64,000 nucleotides of DNA from Gnetum montanum (GCA_015680685.1 MNCI01015680.1:1-64000); one strand, 5' to 3'; positions 46,654 through 58,485 are shown, counted from the first letter of the stretch. Notes: generated by a model not told the origin, from the letters alone. A program made the numbers and translations.

Positions 46654-47202
46654 GACTGTAATCGAATGAGTTTTTCTAACTCTCCTGTTTACGCCTTGCT
46701 TCTGCTCCTCCTCTGCAATAGCCAAAATCCAAATTCGCGATATCTGTAACCCATCTCCAGTATTAACCATCGGTTTATAAATAAAATTCTTGAAACTAAT
46801 TTTTTCTTTCTATCCGATCGATGTGGAAATTTCCCGGAATGCCGATGTTAGTATGACATGAAACGCGAAGATCAGGGCATTAATTTCGTTGATATCATGT
46901 AGATTGCGGTCCAATATGACCTTAAAATAATACATTTATCATCTCGTAATCCGGTTGCATTAACTACGGTTTGTACAGAAATTCAAATTTCACAACACGC
47001 TAGACACGTCACGTTACACTTTTCATTTCATTTCATACACCAGCATCTAGGAAGCCGAGCTCATTATTATCTTATTGTAATGGTCCACTAAGACCTTAAA
47101 CTGGAAGCCTCTTTAACGCTAAAAAGACAAAAACAAACTCTTATCGCTCAACCGATTAGCAGAAAAACAATGTAACAACTTCCTTTTTTGACATTTTTGC
47201 AG

Positions 47203-48702
47203 GGCGATTCGCAAATGGATGTAGCTTTATTTGCACAATTAGCCTTAACAGGCCCATACGGGGAGACCATTAGATAGTTTAACTACATGCTGATAGAAAC
47301 AGAACCTAACCCTTGTGATGTAACCATAGCAACGTCAGAGATATCCCCAGATTGGCTAGAACATTTGGCCCGAACTCTAGACCTGGAGGCTGGCGATGTG
47401 ATCGAGGATCCTCTCAACGAGGTCCCTGTGGTTATGCACAAAGGCGAGAATAAAACTCTTAGAGTTAGTTCCCTTTTAGACCAAAAAACATAGAGTGGAA
47501 TAATGCAAGTGCTCCAAAACAACGTTGCTATATTTGCATGGTCATATGAAGACATGCCAGGATTAGATCCGAGATTAATACAACATAACATAATTTTAGA
47601 CTCACGCATCAAACCAATTAGACAGAAGGCAAGCAAGATTAAGCTAGAAATTGCGCTAGCAGTGTGTAATGAAATCACCAAGTTGTATCAGGCTGGTTTC
47701 ATTCGCGTGGTCAATTACTCAGACTGGGTGTCCAACATCGTAGTTGTCTCTAAGAAAAAGGGAGGTATACGCATCTGCATAGACTTCTGGGATCTGAACA
47801 AAGCTATGATTAAGGATAATTTCCCATTACCTAGTATCGACCAACTGATCGACACAATAGCTGGTCATGCGCTTCTATCCTTCATGGATGGTTTCTTAGG
47901 TTATAATCAAATTCGCATTAACCCGGAGCATCAATTGACCACAACATTCATGACACCCTGGGGGACCTTTTGTTACACTATGATGCCTTTCAGGCTAAAA
48001 ATCGCTGGGGTGACGTATCAACGGGCCATGACATACATCTTTAGCGACTACCTTTTAGGGAGATTGAATGACTACGTAGATGACATAGTTGTCAAGTCTA
48101 TAAAGTTTGAAGATCATTTAGAAGGCCTGGAGTTAGTCCTTAAATGGTGCCTTAAGCATGACTTGCGGCTTAACCCAAGGAAATGCGTATTCGGAGTTAA
48201 AACCGAATGCATGTTGGGGTTTGTGGTATCAGAGAATGGCATTCGAGTCGGCCCCGATAAGGTCAAGGCCATCATTGATTTAATGCCACCTACAAACCTC
48301 AAGGAACTACGTGGGTTACAGGGCAGGCTTCAGTTCATCTCGAGATTAACAGATAAATTACATTCCATGCAACACCTTCTTAAGAAGGGTGTTAATTTTG
48401 AATGGACTGATGACTGCCAATGTACATTTGACGATATAAAAAAGGAGTTATAACATTTTTTAATGGTTTTCCCATCGCAAAGGGATCAACCCTTTTACAT
48501 CTATCTAGCTAGCTCAGACGTGTCCATAGCTGCGTTACTGTGCGAAAAAAGGAATGATGGGTCTGAAGCCCCTATCTATTACCTCAGTCACGCCCTATTT
48601 GCATACAAGACAAGGTACAATGAAGTAGAGCGTAACTTTTTGGCATTAGTTTTCACGCTTAAAAAAGTAGGCATTATCTTTTCCGTAGTCAGGTCAATAT
48701 AA
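47203..48702 (+). pseudogene. Reverse transcriptase and RNase H of element D
   Basis: The frame opens at the putative splice acceptor. The first 100 codons (to about 47500) are the RT lead-in. RT follows: YQAGFIRVVNYSDWVSNIVV, KKGGIRICIDFWDLNKAMIK, ALLSFMDGFLGYNQIRI, TPWGTFCYTMMPF and the catalytic YVDD at 48073-48084 (YVDDIVVKSI). Then the thumb/connection LGFVVSENGIRVGPDKVKAI. RNase H starts at about 48440 (FEWTDDCQCTFDDIKKEL, a TAA, then PFYIYLASSDVSIAALLCEK, YNEVERNFLALVFTLKK) but is truncated by a frameshift near 48690. Copies RNA into DNA in the particle. Stops at 47275, 47491 and 48451 are CAG/CAA-to-stop types. Confidence 0.88.
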
Positions 48703-48944
48703 TCTGTAAAAGTAATGTTCTGCAAGCTATCTCAAACAACTTATATGAGAGTAGCAGGATAGCTCGTTGGAAGGCCATCACGGATAAATTTGATTTACAT
48801 TATGTCGGCCAATCATCCATAAAAGGTCAGGCCATAGCTGACTAGCTAGCAACATCGCCCACTAAAGATCAAGCTACGATAGAGCCAGAATTCCCAGATG
48901 AGCATGTACATAGTTTAAGCCCTATATCAACAGGCCTCGAAGCG

Positions 48945-49340
48945 ACGTTATACTTTGACGGAGCTTCAACTACTAGAGGCGGCAGTGTTGCTACTGTCAT
49001 TACGCTTACCCCTAAGGATGTGCATCCATTTGCTTACTACCTGACTTTCCCTTATACGAACAATGTGGTAGAGTATGAGGGGCTCCTCAGAGGGTTGTTG
49101 ACAGCTAGAGAACTTAAAGATCAACACCTGGCAATCTGAGGTGATTCGATGCTCGTCATCAATCAAATCACAGGAGTTTACGCCTGCAAGGCTGTGCACC
49201 TATAGCCCTACTACGATATGGCTAAAGATCTCCTGAAATAATTTATGACAACCGATGCCCAACACATGCTGCGCAACAAAAACGCTGTTTCCGATGCACT
49301 GGAAACACTGGTGTTAAATGTGCCGCCACACTTATTTGCC
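48945..49340 (+). pseudogene. Second, archaeal-type RNase H of element D
   Basis: TLYFDGASTTRGGSVATVIT carries the first catalytic Asp; NNVVEYEGLLRGLLTARELK carries the Glu; GDSMLVINQITGVYACKAVH carries the second Asp; AQHMLRNKNAVSDALETLVL ends with the last Asp. This extra RNase H next to the normal one is the diagnostic acquisition of the plant Tat lineage. Three stops interrupt it. Confidence 0.85.
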
Positions 49341-49409
49341 ACTTGGCTCACTTTAATGATAGAATGTATAGAGCCTGTCATTCAAGTAGTGTAGATTTCT
49401 TCATTAAAC

Positions 49410-50657
49410 ATGGAAGGAACGTCAGAATGGTATGACAACATTAAAACTTACCTTCTTCATGGGAAACCACCGCACGAGCTAACACATGCACAAAAGGATG
49501 TAGTGAGCAAGCGTGCCAAGCAATACGTCATCCTTGGAGACAGTACTCTCTGTAGATGCTCCTTCGATGGAGTATTGCTTACTTGCATCAACAGCGACCA
49601 AGAACAGCGAATAGTTAACAAAGTCCACGAAGGGATGTGCGGAGGACATGTAGCCCCATGGGCAATCACTGCTAAAATCAGACTCCTAGGGTACTATTAG
49701 CCGTACATTGAAAAAGACTGTCTTGCCAAGGTTAAGACGTGTGACACGTGCCAACGTTACAAAAATCTAATACACATGTCACCAATTGAGTTGCACACTA
49801 CACAGATCACTTGGCCATTCCAGCGATGGGGTCTAGACATCATAGGTCCCATCACACCCAAATCTTCCGCAGGACATAGCTTCATTATCACCGTCACCGA
49901 ATATTTTACAAAGTGGGTAGAGGCTATCCCCCTATGGAAGATTACATCTCAACAGGTTTGCCATTTCATCTTAGATAATATCGTAACTAGATTTGGGCTA
50001 CCTATGACTATTGTGACCGACAATGGGCCACAATTTAGTAGCACAGAAACCAAATCGTTTTGCGATAACCTTGGTATCAAGCAATCTTTTTCTTCACCTT
50101 ATTACCCACAAGAAAATGGTTAAGCAGAGGCGAAAAACAAGGTGATTATTAATCTACTTAAGAAGATGCTCAGTATTAACAAAAAATAGTGGCATGAAAA
50201 AATCCTGTACATGCTATGGGTGTATCGTACAACGTGTAGAACAGCTACAGACAGGATGCCCTACAGCCTAGTCTATGGGTCTGAAGTAGTGCTGCCCTTG
50301 GAATTACAGGTTCCCTCATTACGGATGGTCCTATCCATGGTTATAAATGAGACTCAGCACAATGAGTCTAGAATCATGAATTTAGATTCAATGGAGGAGA
50401 AACGCATCCAGAAGCTTGACACTATCGAGAGATATCAGGATAAACAGAGATAGAAGCATCGGCACAACCTGCATCAACGATCAATCAAGAAAGGAGACTT
50501 AGTTCTCAAGGCCATTCATGAACCAGTAGGCAAGTTCTCTGCAAACTGGGAAGGCCCTTTCCTGGTCATCAACGCATACGGAAATGGAGCATTCAAGTTA
50601 GCAGACATTGACGGCAACTAGCACTCAAACCCAATGAACCATCTGTACTTGAAATGA
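49410..50657 (+). pseudogene. Integrase of element D
   Basis: Zinc-binding part: NKVHEGMCGGHVAPWAITAK and KVKTCDTCQRYKN (His-His-Cys-Cys, 49615-49765). Catalytic core: WGLDIIGPITPKS (first Asp, about 49833), IVTDNGPQFSS (second Asp, about 50018), and PQENG-stop-AEAKN with the Glu about 35 residues later (about 50130). The C-terminal GPF-type module is at 50500-50657 (GKFSANWEGPFLVINAYGNG, NHLYLK-stop). It inserts the cDNA into the chromosome with a 5-bp target duplication, as seen around this element. Stops at 49698, 50121, 50187 and 50451. Confidence 0.88.
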
Positions 50658-52203
50658 TATTATGTCTAAACATCGACTCGGTGCAAACGCAAGGTAACAA
50701 GCGTCCACTACGATGTAAAACTGGCAGTTCTTGCACGCGTCTGCCAAGATGCTAAATTAGAAAAATTTCCAACCATTCTCCATGACATGAAACTGGCAAG
50801 GTAAGCATACGTTTGCTGAGATGCTAAATCAGCATAGACTTGTCCCTGGGTCACGACATAAAACTGACACCCACAGCACGGGCTGCTGGGACCATAAACT
50901 AGCTCTTCCACTGTCCGCTACGACATAAAACTAGTAGATTGTAGTCTGCCCAGACGTTAAACCGGGACCATGGCCTGCTGAGGCTTAAAACCAGCAACGA
51001 TAGTCAACCAAGACTCAAAATTGGAATCAACCAAGCATTCCATGAAGCAAGCGAGCATGGTCATTTTTGCACAGCATCCCTACCAGATAGAATGGATAAG
51101 GTGTTGGGACAAACTCAACACCGTTACCCCACCAGCATTCTGCTGATTCCTCAGACATGCCGAAAGGCATACTACTGACCCCTCGGAGATGTTGCTACGA
51201 CAACCGCTCTGTAGCTGCACCTCCTCGGATCAATTTCACTACTTGGGGCCATGAAGAAACTGTGGTCATCCGCAGTCTCAGCAGCCTTCATCCATCACCG
51301 TCACCGAACTCTGGCCTAGCAGATTCATCTAATTTGTTCTTTGCCCAATCATTGGGGCAACATGAATCTGGCTGTCGACGGCTGTTTCATGAACTGCGGC
51401 GCCAACATTGGGACGCTTGCTCCTGGTCATGGTCCCTGTTTCATGGTCTACGCTCTCCTTTTCACTTTGGATGGTGCTTGTTTCAACAGCCTCCCTCCTT
51501 AGCGATTAGGATGATTGCTTCTGCACTCTGCTCTTTGTTATGTTTTGCAAGTTACTTACTACGACAGTGTTGATTGAGAGTGCATTCATTAGCAGGTAAG
51601 ATGTCGTGATGTCCCGAAGCGATTGCTTAGACTAGCCTGGCCACCTAGGAGTGCAAATCCTACCTCTCCCTCCATTCGATCCATTATTTTGTTTTCCCCT
51701 TCCTTTGTCCTCATGACCACTGTTACCTCTTTCTTTACTTATACAGAGCATGAATATTCAAGAAACACTCTTTCGCATCTTTGTGTCCATGAACTGGCAT
51801 AACTCAACTCGCCTAAGTAAAAAAAAGGAGCAAAGTTTGGCAAAATGGATGTAAAAAAGCTCATCCAGGCCATGCGGGTGTAACACAACTCGTCCACACA
51901 AGCCCTCCATATACAGTATGATAGCGTAACCTCTCGCAAATGCATTCGGGGAAGGACGCTATAACTTGTTCACAAAAGTTTCATGTTCACGGGCTTGAGT
52001 CTTCCCCGAACCTCCCTTCTTTTACTCCTGTAAAATCCCTTCTATGCTTCCTCCCCTACCCTACCTTGGCACTCCCAGGTTTGGCAAAGCAACATTTTAG
52101 CAATCTCCAATGGACACTGTTGGTGCCTTTACCTCTTTGGTGTTTCGTATTCTTTGTTGACGTCTTTCGAGCAAGCCCTCTAAACATCAACAAAGAGGGG
52201 CCA
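50658..52203 (+). other. 3' untranslated region of element D with degenerate minisatellite and polypurine tract
   Basis: 50710-51020 contains degenerate units of the form ACGACATAAAACTGGCA / GGCTTAAAACCAGCAACGA, akin to the units at 41645-41965. The remainder (51020-52190) has no domain; the open frame 51157-51573 is Ser/Leu-rich and unsupported. CAAAGAGGGGCCAT (52190-52203) is the polypurine tract. Tat-lineage 3' regions are known for fast-changing tandem repeats. Confidence 0.65.
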
Positions 52204-53606
52204 TTGAAACACCATAAAATTTTTGAAGCCTCGACAGATCGGCAAAATCTAGTGACCCAAGCAGGAAGTCACAACAAGGCGCAGCATAGTACAAATGAAC
52301 TTTAGGAGACAGAGCAAAACAATAGGTGCACGACGGTAAGACTTCCACTTCGTTAATTTTCCATCTTTCAAAATCTCAACATTTAACATATTACGCTGCA
52401 TTACACAACATAGCGTAATGTCGCGTAGTGCAGTGTAATATCAAAGATAGTCCACCGCAGCATCAAGGATGGCAAACATGCAAGACTTCGACAGCCCACT
52501 AAAAATCTCAAGGCCTAAGCAACGATCTGCAGCATGACGTGTGTTTCAGCGGGTTTTCTTTCTTGGTTAAGGGGTCCATTACGTTGCTTTATGCAGTGTA
52601 GCATAGTAAAAACCCTGAAAGAGATAGAAACAGAGGAAGCGGCAACAATACTTCAACTTTTGCGGTTTCGTTAGTTTACGCTGAATTACGCTATGATGCG
52701 TAATTTAGTGTAACGTAGCATAATTCAAGTAATGATAAGTATAATTTAGAAATCAGTGGTTCATAAGCAACAATACGCTCTCTAGCGTATTACAGCATAA
52801 TCAAAGGACAATCTGTTGCCAAAGTCTGCACAAGGGTAGTTGACGACGTGCTACGCAGCATAGCATCGTAAGTTTCAACGACAACACATTGAGTCAATGG
52901 AATTTTATGAGTTTAGGACACGTGTCACTTAAACCATGTTTTTCTCCTAACCCTAACCTTATAAATGCTCTAATTGATGAAGATCAGAAGGGTTGGCAAA
53001 ATTTTTCTTTCAGGGTTGGCAAAAGAGCAAAAGAGAATCAGTGATCGTGAGAACGTTGGAGGTGATTGGCAAGAATTCTTGATCAGAAACAATTGGCTAC
53101 TAGATATTCTCCCCTAGGTCTAACTTCCTTGCACCCAAATTGGCTAGATTAAGGTAGATTGATCCTCATTTGTTTCATCTTTAGATAACTTTCTTGTTAC
53201 TGGCATGTGCTTCGTCCAAACTGAAGCCCACCTAAAATCATTGTATCAAACATATTGTTTTTCATAAATTAAATCCCAGATCTTGTGATCATATTCTCTA
53301 CCAAATCTGATCTCTTGCATCCTAGTTATACGGATTTGGAAATCTCATCTAAATCGTTTGCATTGTCTTCAATTGCTTTTGGGATTAACAACATTGCATC
53401 ATCTTATAAAGAATCTTCATTTTTCCATCAAATTATTACCAAACATTTTACTAATTAAATAAGTCCCTATCTGATTGACAAGACCATTCAGGGCACCTTG
53501 AATTCATTTTTCTCTCCAGCACGGTCCTCGCACAGATCTGGGGTTAGAACTATGTACATAGACTTTCGTTCGGTATTTCCAGCGATCGACATTTTCCATC
53601 ATTACA
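52204..53606 (+). repeat. 3' LTR of element D
   Basis: 1403 bp, TGAAACACC...CATTACA, followed by GTGGC. TATA at 52960-52966. It aligns along its whole length with the 5' LTR. Confidence 0.93.
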
Positions 53607-53611
53607 GTGGC

Positions 53612-54665
53612 ATTGGTGGTAAAGGATTAGTTGGATTTTGGCTTGAAGAATTAGTAGTTGGTGGATGCATGTGTGAGTTCAGATTTCTTCTTAGTAGCAT
53701 TCGTCTATGGTATTAAGGTGGATAATATTATGGAGTCTGAATAGCTACACTGGCTAGTGAGTTTTGACATTGGACATAGTATCCATAAGAGTCGGGTTGC
53801 CAATATGGATACTATTGGCATGATAGTGGCATGACCCGTGACTAGCATTGTTGCCACTACTAATGATATTGCTCTTGTGGCCAGGGTAATGCTCCACTAG
53901 GATAATACATTGGTTGGAAGTTTTGTTAGTAGTGACCTTGAGGATAAGGTAACCTTTTGGACATTTCTTGTTTAAAAAATTTGGGATTAAGTGCATATCT
54001 TCCTACTTCTTTTAAATGTACCATGATTAGACAACATCCATTATGATGTTCATACTAACACATAGTGCAACCTTCCTCATCTATGGAGTTGGTGTTTGAA
54101 CACTTAGCTACTGAAGAACTTTGCCCTTTTGTTCAAATTCTTTCTTCTTATTTTTAACTTTTCCTCTTCCAAATGCTTGCTCTATTCTTTTTTCCATAAT
54201 TTTTAATGCCATTGTAAATTTTTCATGAATAGAATTCCACATTTTCTCTACTTTGGTTGCAATATCATTTACGAATTTCTAGATTAGTAGAGTCTTTTTT
54301 TGGATAGCCTGGTCCAAGGTTTTCATCTCTTATGTTTCACAAACTCGTGCATCTTTCTTTCAAATTGATGGATCTCTATTGTACTCTTCTGTTGATTCCT
54401 TTTTCTTAGCTCACCTTCCTCTTTTTTCACTTGATCACTTAGTATGATGGATGGTCATTGCTAATAGCCTACCTTGGATGTAAACACCATGAGTCTTTCT
54501 GGCTTTGCTTTGCAACCCATCTATTATGTGCCTAAGCTATTCCCTTGGCAAAAATCTATGGCCTAGACATCTGTGTAATAGTGAATAGTATCTACCCATT
54601 ATTTCATTAAGCATCTCATGAGTTCCTTACTTTCATCCTTGGAGTTGTTTTCTTAAGTTTGACAC
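53612..54665 (-). pseudogene. gag of element B (left arm of gag inverted repeat)
   Basis: Reverse-strand Athila-type gag. It starts abruptly inside the capsid core at YSxVSNLRKQLQG (about 54665). Then comes the RYY helix and GHRFLPREx (54590-54540), a Lys/Glu-rich linker, the CxMCxYEHHxGCC zinc-knuckle-like motif (about 54085-54040), and a Tyr/Gln/Asn-rich tail to 53612. It continued into the protease now at 36040-34651 before element D split it. The 5' LTR, primer site and first third of gag are missing. Confidence 0.72.
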
Positions 54666-55745
54666 TTATGAATAGGAAGAAAATCCATAGATGGAAGCAA
54701 GGGATTCATGAAACCCTTGATGCGATAATGAGTAGATACTATTTGATGTTACACAAATTCCTAGGCCATGAATTTTTGCTAAGGGAATAGCTCAGGCACA
54801 TTGTAGATGGGCTATAGAGAAAAATGAGAGAGACCCTTAGGGTTTATGTCTAAGGTAGGCTATCAGAAATGACTATCTATCACATTCATAGACTAATTGA
54901 TCAAGTGGAAAAAGAGGAAGATAAGCTAAGGAAAAGGGAATCAGTTGAAGAGTACAACAAAGATTCATCAATTTGAAAGAGAGATGCATGAGTCTACAAC
55001 ACATAAGAGGAGGAAACCTTGGACTAGGCTATCTAGAAAAAGACTCTATTGATCCAAAAATCTATAAATGATATTAAAATCAAGGTAGAGAAAATGTGAA
55101 ATTTTGTTAATGAAAAAATTTACAACTACATTAAAAATTATGAAAGAAAGAAAAGATCAAGCCTTTGGAAGATACAAACATAAAAAGAAGAAGAAAAAAT
55201 TTAAATGAAAGGTAAAAGTTACTTCAGTAGTTAAGTGTTTAGACACCAGCTCCACATATGAGGAAGGTTGCACTATGTGTTAATACGAACATCCTAAGGG
55301 ATGTTGTCTAGTCATGGCACATCTACAAGGAATGGGGGCATATGCACTTAATTTGAGATTTGTTAAACAAAAAATGTCCAAAAGGTTATCTTATCCTCAA
55401 GGTAACTATTGAAAAAAATTTCAACCAATGTATTATCCTAGTGGAGCATTACCTTAGCCACAAGAGTAATATCATTAGAAGTGGCAACAACCCTAGTCAT
55501 GGGCCACACCATCACCATGTCAATAGTATCCATATTTGCAACCCAACCCTTATGGATACTATGTCTAATGTCCAATCTTACTAGCCAATGCATTTGTTTA
55601 GACTCCACAATATTATCTACATGAATAACATAGACCAATGCTACCAAGAACGAATCTAAACTCATACATGCATCCACCAAATGCTAATTCTTCAAGCTAA
55701 CATCTAACTAATCCTTTACCACTAGTGCCACCACCTACTATGTAA
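53612..55745. repeat. Head-to-head gag inverted repeat, about 1.05-kb arms
   Basis: 53612-54665 and 54666-55745 encode the same gag region on opposite strands. They meet with essentially no spacer at about 54665 (reverse TATTCATAAGTGTCAAAC against forward TAGGAAGAAAATCCATAG). By eye the arms are similar over their whole length with scattered indels. Protease segments 35720-35290 and 56080-56420 show that the arms originally extended at least another kilobase. Confidence 0.8.
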
Positions 55746-56060
55746 GGGGAATTACCATCACAACCCTAGTAGAAGAGTGCTACAAGGGTAATTAATATGC
55801 ACAAGGGGATGGTTACCTACAAGTCTTAAGCCAAAAAATGATAGTTCTTCAGAAAGAGTTCAAAAAAGACTCAATAGATGGGGAACACATCTAATTGTAC
55901 CCCATCCACATCAAGTCCTTCTCAACATAGAAAATTTCTAACTTCATCAAGGTCTAGTGTGACAACTGTCATGCTCACTCAGACCATAACTCATTAAATC
56001 AAGGTAGGGACTCTCCCATAGAAGAGAACTGATTTAGGAAGTTTCCTATTTTATCTCCAA
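54666..56060 (+). pseudogene. gag of element E
   Basis: Starts mid-core at RKKIHRWKQGIHETLD, then RYYLMLHKFLGHEFLL. Then come a Lys/Glu-rich linker (54890-55200), a zinc-knuckle-like GCTMCxYEHPKGCC (55269-55310), and a Tyr/His/Asn-rich tail. Many stops and frameshifts. Confidence 0.72.
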
Positions 56061-56560
56061 ATAGTAGGCCAAAACCATGCAAAGCTCTATTGGATTCTGG
56101 GTTTGAAGTAAATTTGATATCTCAAGACATGCATCAGGCTTGGAACCTACCACCAGTGAAGAAAAGTAACATTCACTTATAGCTTGCAGACCAGTCAATC
56201 ATAGTTCCACTTGGATAGGTGGATGATGTGATTATGACTATCAGTGACTAGTCTTATCTTGTTGATTTTATAGTTATTCACATGGGGAAAAACAATGGAG
56301 AATTTCCAATTATTATGGGAAGAGCTTGGCTTAAGCACCATGGATGCTAAGCTTGGAATCCATGATTTATCCTTGAAAATTTTCAAGGAAGATGAAGCTA
56401 GAATCATACAAATATGAATAGTTCCATGCATCATATACAATGATAACGAGTGCAATTTCTTGTAAATAATTTGGGCCATCAAACAAGAGGAGACCAAGGC
56501 ATGCAGTCGATGTGTAGAAATAAGATGTGTGCAAAATTGTTTATATGTAACAACCAACTA
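56061..56560 (+). pseudogene. Protease of element E
   Basis: KALLDSGFEVNLISQDMHQA (about 56080-56140) has the catalytic DSG triplet. NNGEFPIIMGRAWL (56290-56334) is the conserved region after the flap. Frameshifted and stop-rich; a close relative of the B protease. Confidence 0.75.
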
Positions 56561-57617
56561 ATAAGAGGGCATCTAGTGGTTTATTATGAGTGAAGAAACT
56601 TAATATGATAAGTACATGGAACCAGAGGAACAAATCATAAATACCTTCATTGCAAAGATAGATAATTTGGAACAACTAAGGAAAAGACACTCATACCCTC
56701 AAAACAATTAGAAAGAAGACACAAACTGGGAACACTTAGAGATCCTAGACACAATGGAACTAGAACCATTAGAATTGAAAGCCCTACCAACAACATTAGA
56801 ATATGCAATTCTAAACAACAAGAAGTTAATAATTATTAATGCTAACCTAGACAAGGAGAAAAAAAAAGGAAACTACTAAAAGTGCTCAACAGATGACCTA
56901 TAGTGTACATGTGGTCTTATGATGAGATCACAAGAATTGATCCACAAATTTATCAACACTAAATCTACACTAATCCTATAGTCAAACCAAAGCACCAACA
57001 TCAACAAAGGCTTAATCCTAAATTCAAGGAGGCGGTCAAGCAAGAATTATAAAAGTTGCTAAAGGCAGGATTCATTTATCACATTACAGATAGTGAATGG
57101 GTTAGTCCTTTGGTGATTGTTCCAAAGAAGGGAGGCAAATGGCATGTTTGCATTAACTTTTGAATGTTACAACAACATTTAAAAATCAGTTCCCATTATC
57201 AATTGTTGATTAGATCTTGGACATAATTTCAGGACATGAGTATTACAATGTTTTGGATGGGTATAGTGGATACAATCAAATCTGCATTGCACCTGAAGAC
57301 CAAGAGAAAACCACATTCACCAGCCCATGGGAAACATTTGGTTATAGATAGATGCCTTTTGGTCTTTGTAATGCACTAATAATCTTCCAAAGACTAGTCT
57401 TAAGCATCTTCTAGAAGTAGATAGGCAATGGTGTTGAAGTTTTTATGGATGATTTTTCCATATATGGGCTAGATTTCAAACAAGCATTGGATTGGTTGGA
57501 GCAAGTACTTAAAAGATGTGTTGAAACCAATTTGAAGCTTAACTAGTAAAAGAGCCATCTCATGGTTTAGGAAGGTATAGTCCTAGGACACAGAATCTCC
57601 CAAAAGGGTATTGAGGT
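56561..57617 (+). pseudogene. Reverse transcriptase of element E, first part
   Basis: Lead-in: WEHLEILDTMELEPLELKAL (56730-56790). RT: ELxKLLKAGFIYHITDSEWV (57040-57100), LVIVPKKGGKWHVCINF, DGYSGYNQICIAPEDQEKTT (57255-57312) and catalytic VEVFMDDFSIYG (57433-57470). The frame breaks at the solo LTR (duplication GAGGT) and resumes at 58486 with EVDPKKIRVIQNI. Confidence 0.82.
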
Positions 57618-58485
57618 TGATGAGCAACTAGATACACCTACACCTAACCATACAAATCAAAAAGCGTTCACACATGATCCGATCAAATTCCACGAACTTT
57701 ATCATTTCTAGTGCACTAGCCCTTTAGGAAGTGAATCTAGCCTTAAGGTCAATCATTGTCTTTCCAATTACACTTGTGACATTTTTTTGGTATGGTTAAG
57801 TGTACCTGAGGCATTCGATTTGTATCATTCTTATATTTTATAGTTGGGTGTTTGAAATGTAGATAAAAAAGGAATTCAATTAACTAATCTAAAGTAACTA
57901 ATTAACTAATCATTTAACTAATCCTAACATAAGTATCCATTCTTGATTTCTGTACATGTCCTAACCCATGTATCCACTACTGGGTTACCAAACACTACTC
58001 TACTGGGCATACCAAGTGACAACACTGTTGGGATTACCAAGCGACTACGTATTACACTCAAAGCAGTTGTACTTATGTATTTAATTTATCTAGCTTAATT
58101 ACTTCATTAACTCAATTACTGGAAAATATTTTCAAAATAATCGAAAATAATTAACAAATAATTAAAAACATGGAATGCATAAATGAAACAGCTAATCTAT
58201 CCAAAGTTCTACAAGGTTTATCAGAAAGCTCATCTTTATTATCACACACACTATTGTGCTCATGTACAATAATGCTTGAATAAAGATTTGTACACTCAAT
58301 AACTCCTATTGTAGGCACGTAAGGAAAAAAATTCTGACTTTTGAATGAAAAAAAATGTAAAATCTTTACTGCTATTGAAATCTAGATTGCCATAAATGTG
58401 GTTGGTAGGCACATCTTTATAAGAAACAGATAGACACTACATCAATGAGGCCTTGTCGATGCAACCAACCAACAACCACTCATTA
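57618..58485 (-). repeat. Solo LTR inside the reverse transcriptase of element E
   Basis: 868 bp with TGATGAG at 57618 and CTCATTA at 58485 (terminal CA decayed to TA), flanked by GAGGT on both sides (57613-57617, 58486-58490). It is related to the LTRs of B and E, reverse orientation. A single LTR with an intact duplication indicates LTR-LTR recombination that removed the body. Confidence 0.88.

Larger units (their letters stand above)
41448..47202 (+). other. Putative intron between protease and reverse transcriptase of element D
   Basis: The sense strand is non-coding throughout. The 3' boundary is convincing: a pyrimidine-rich CCTTTTTTGACATTTTTGCAG ends at 47202, and an open frame (GDSQMDVALFAQLALTGPYG) begins at the next base and continues in register into the reverse transcriptase. 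The frame is closed 28 bases upstream. The donor (41448) is only the best candidate. Ogre elements are known to splice between protease and RT, so an intron here is expected, but it is unusually long and contains the antisense gene. Confidence 0.6.
36041..53606 (+). mobile_element. Element D: 17.6-kb Tat/Ogre-lineage Ty3/gypsy retrotransposon
   Basis: Bounded by LTRs (36041-37445, 52204-53606) and target duplication GTGGC (36036-36040, 53607-53611). Order: primer site, gag, protease, putative 5.75-kb intron with an antisense gene, reverse transcriptase, RNase H, a second (archaeal-type) RNase H, integrase, a long 3' untranslated region with minisatellite, polypurine tract. The doubled RNase H and the gag motif HDTDYCWALK identify the Tat lineage; large size and a pro/RT intron are features of its Ogre branch. 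All genes carry stops. The two LTRs differ at many sites, mostly transitions by eye, so it is not recent. Confidence 0.92.

Noticed and set aside
51157-51573. 138-residue frame in the 3' region of element D
   Set aside because: Ser/Leu/Pro-rich without domain or conservation evidence; likely chance in an untranslated region.
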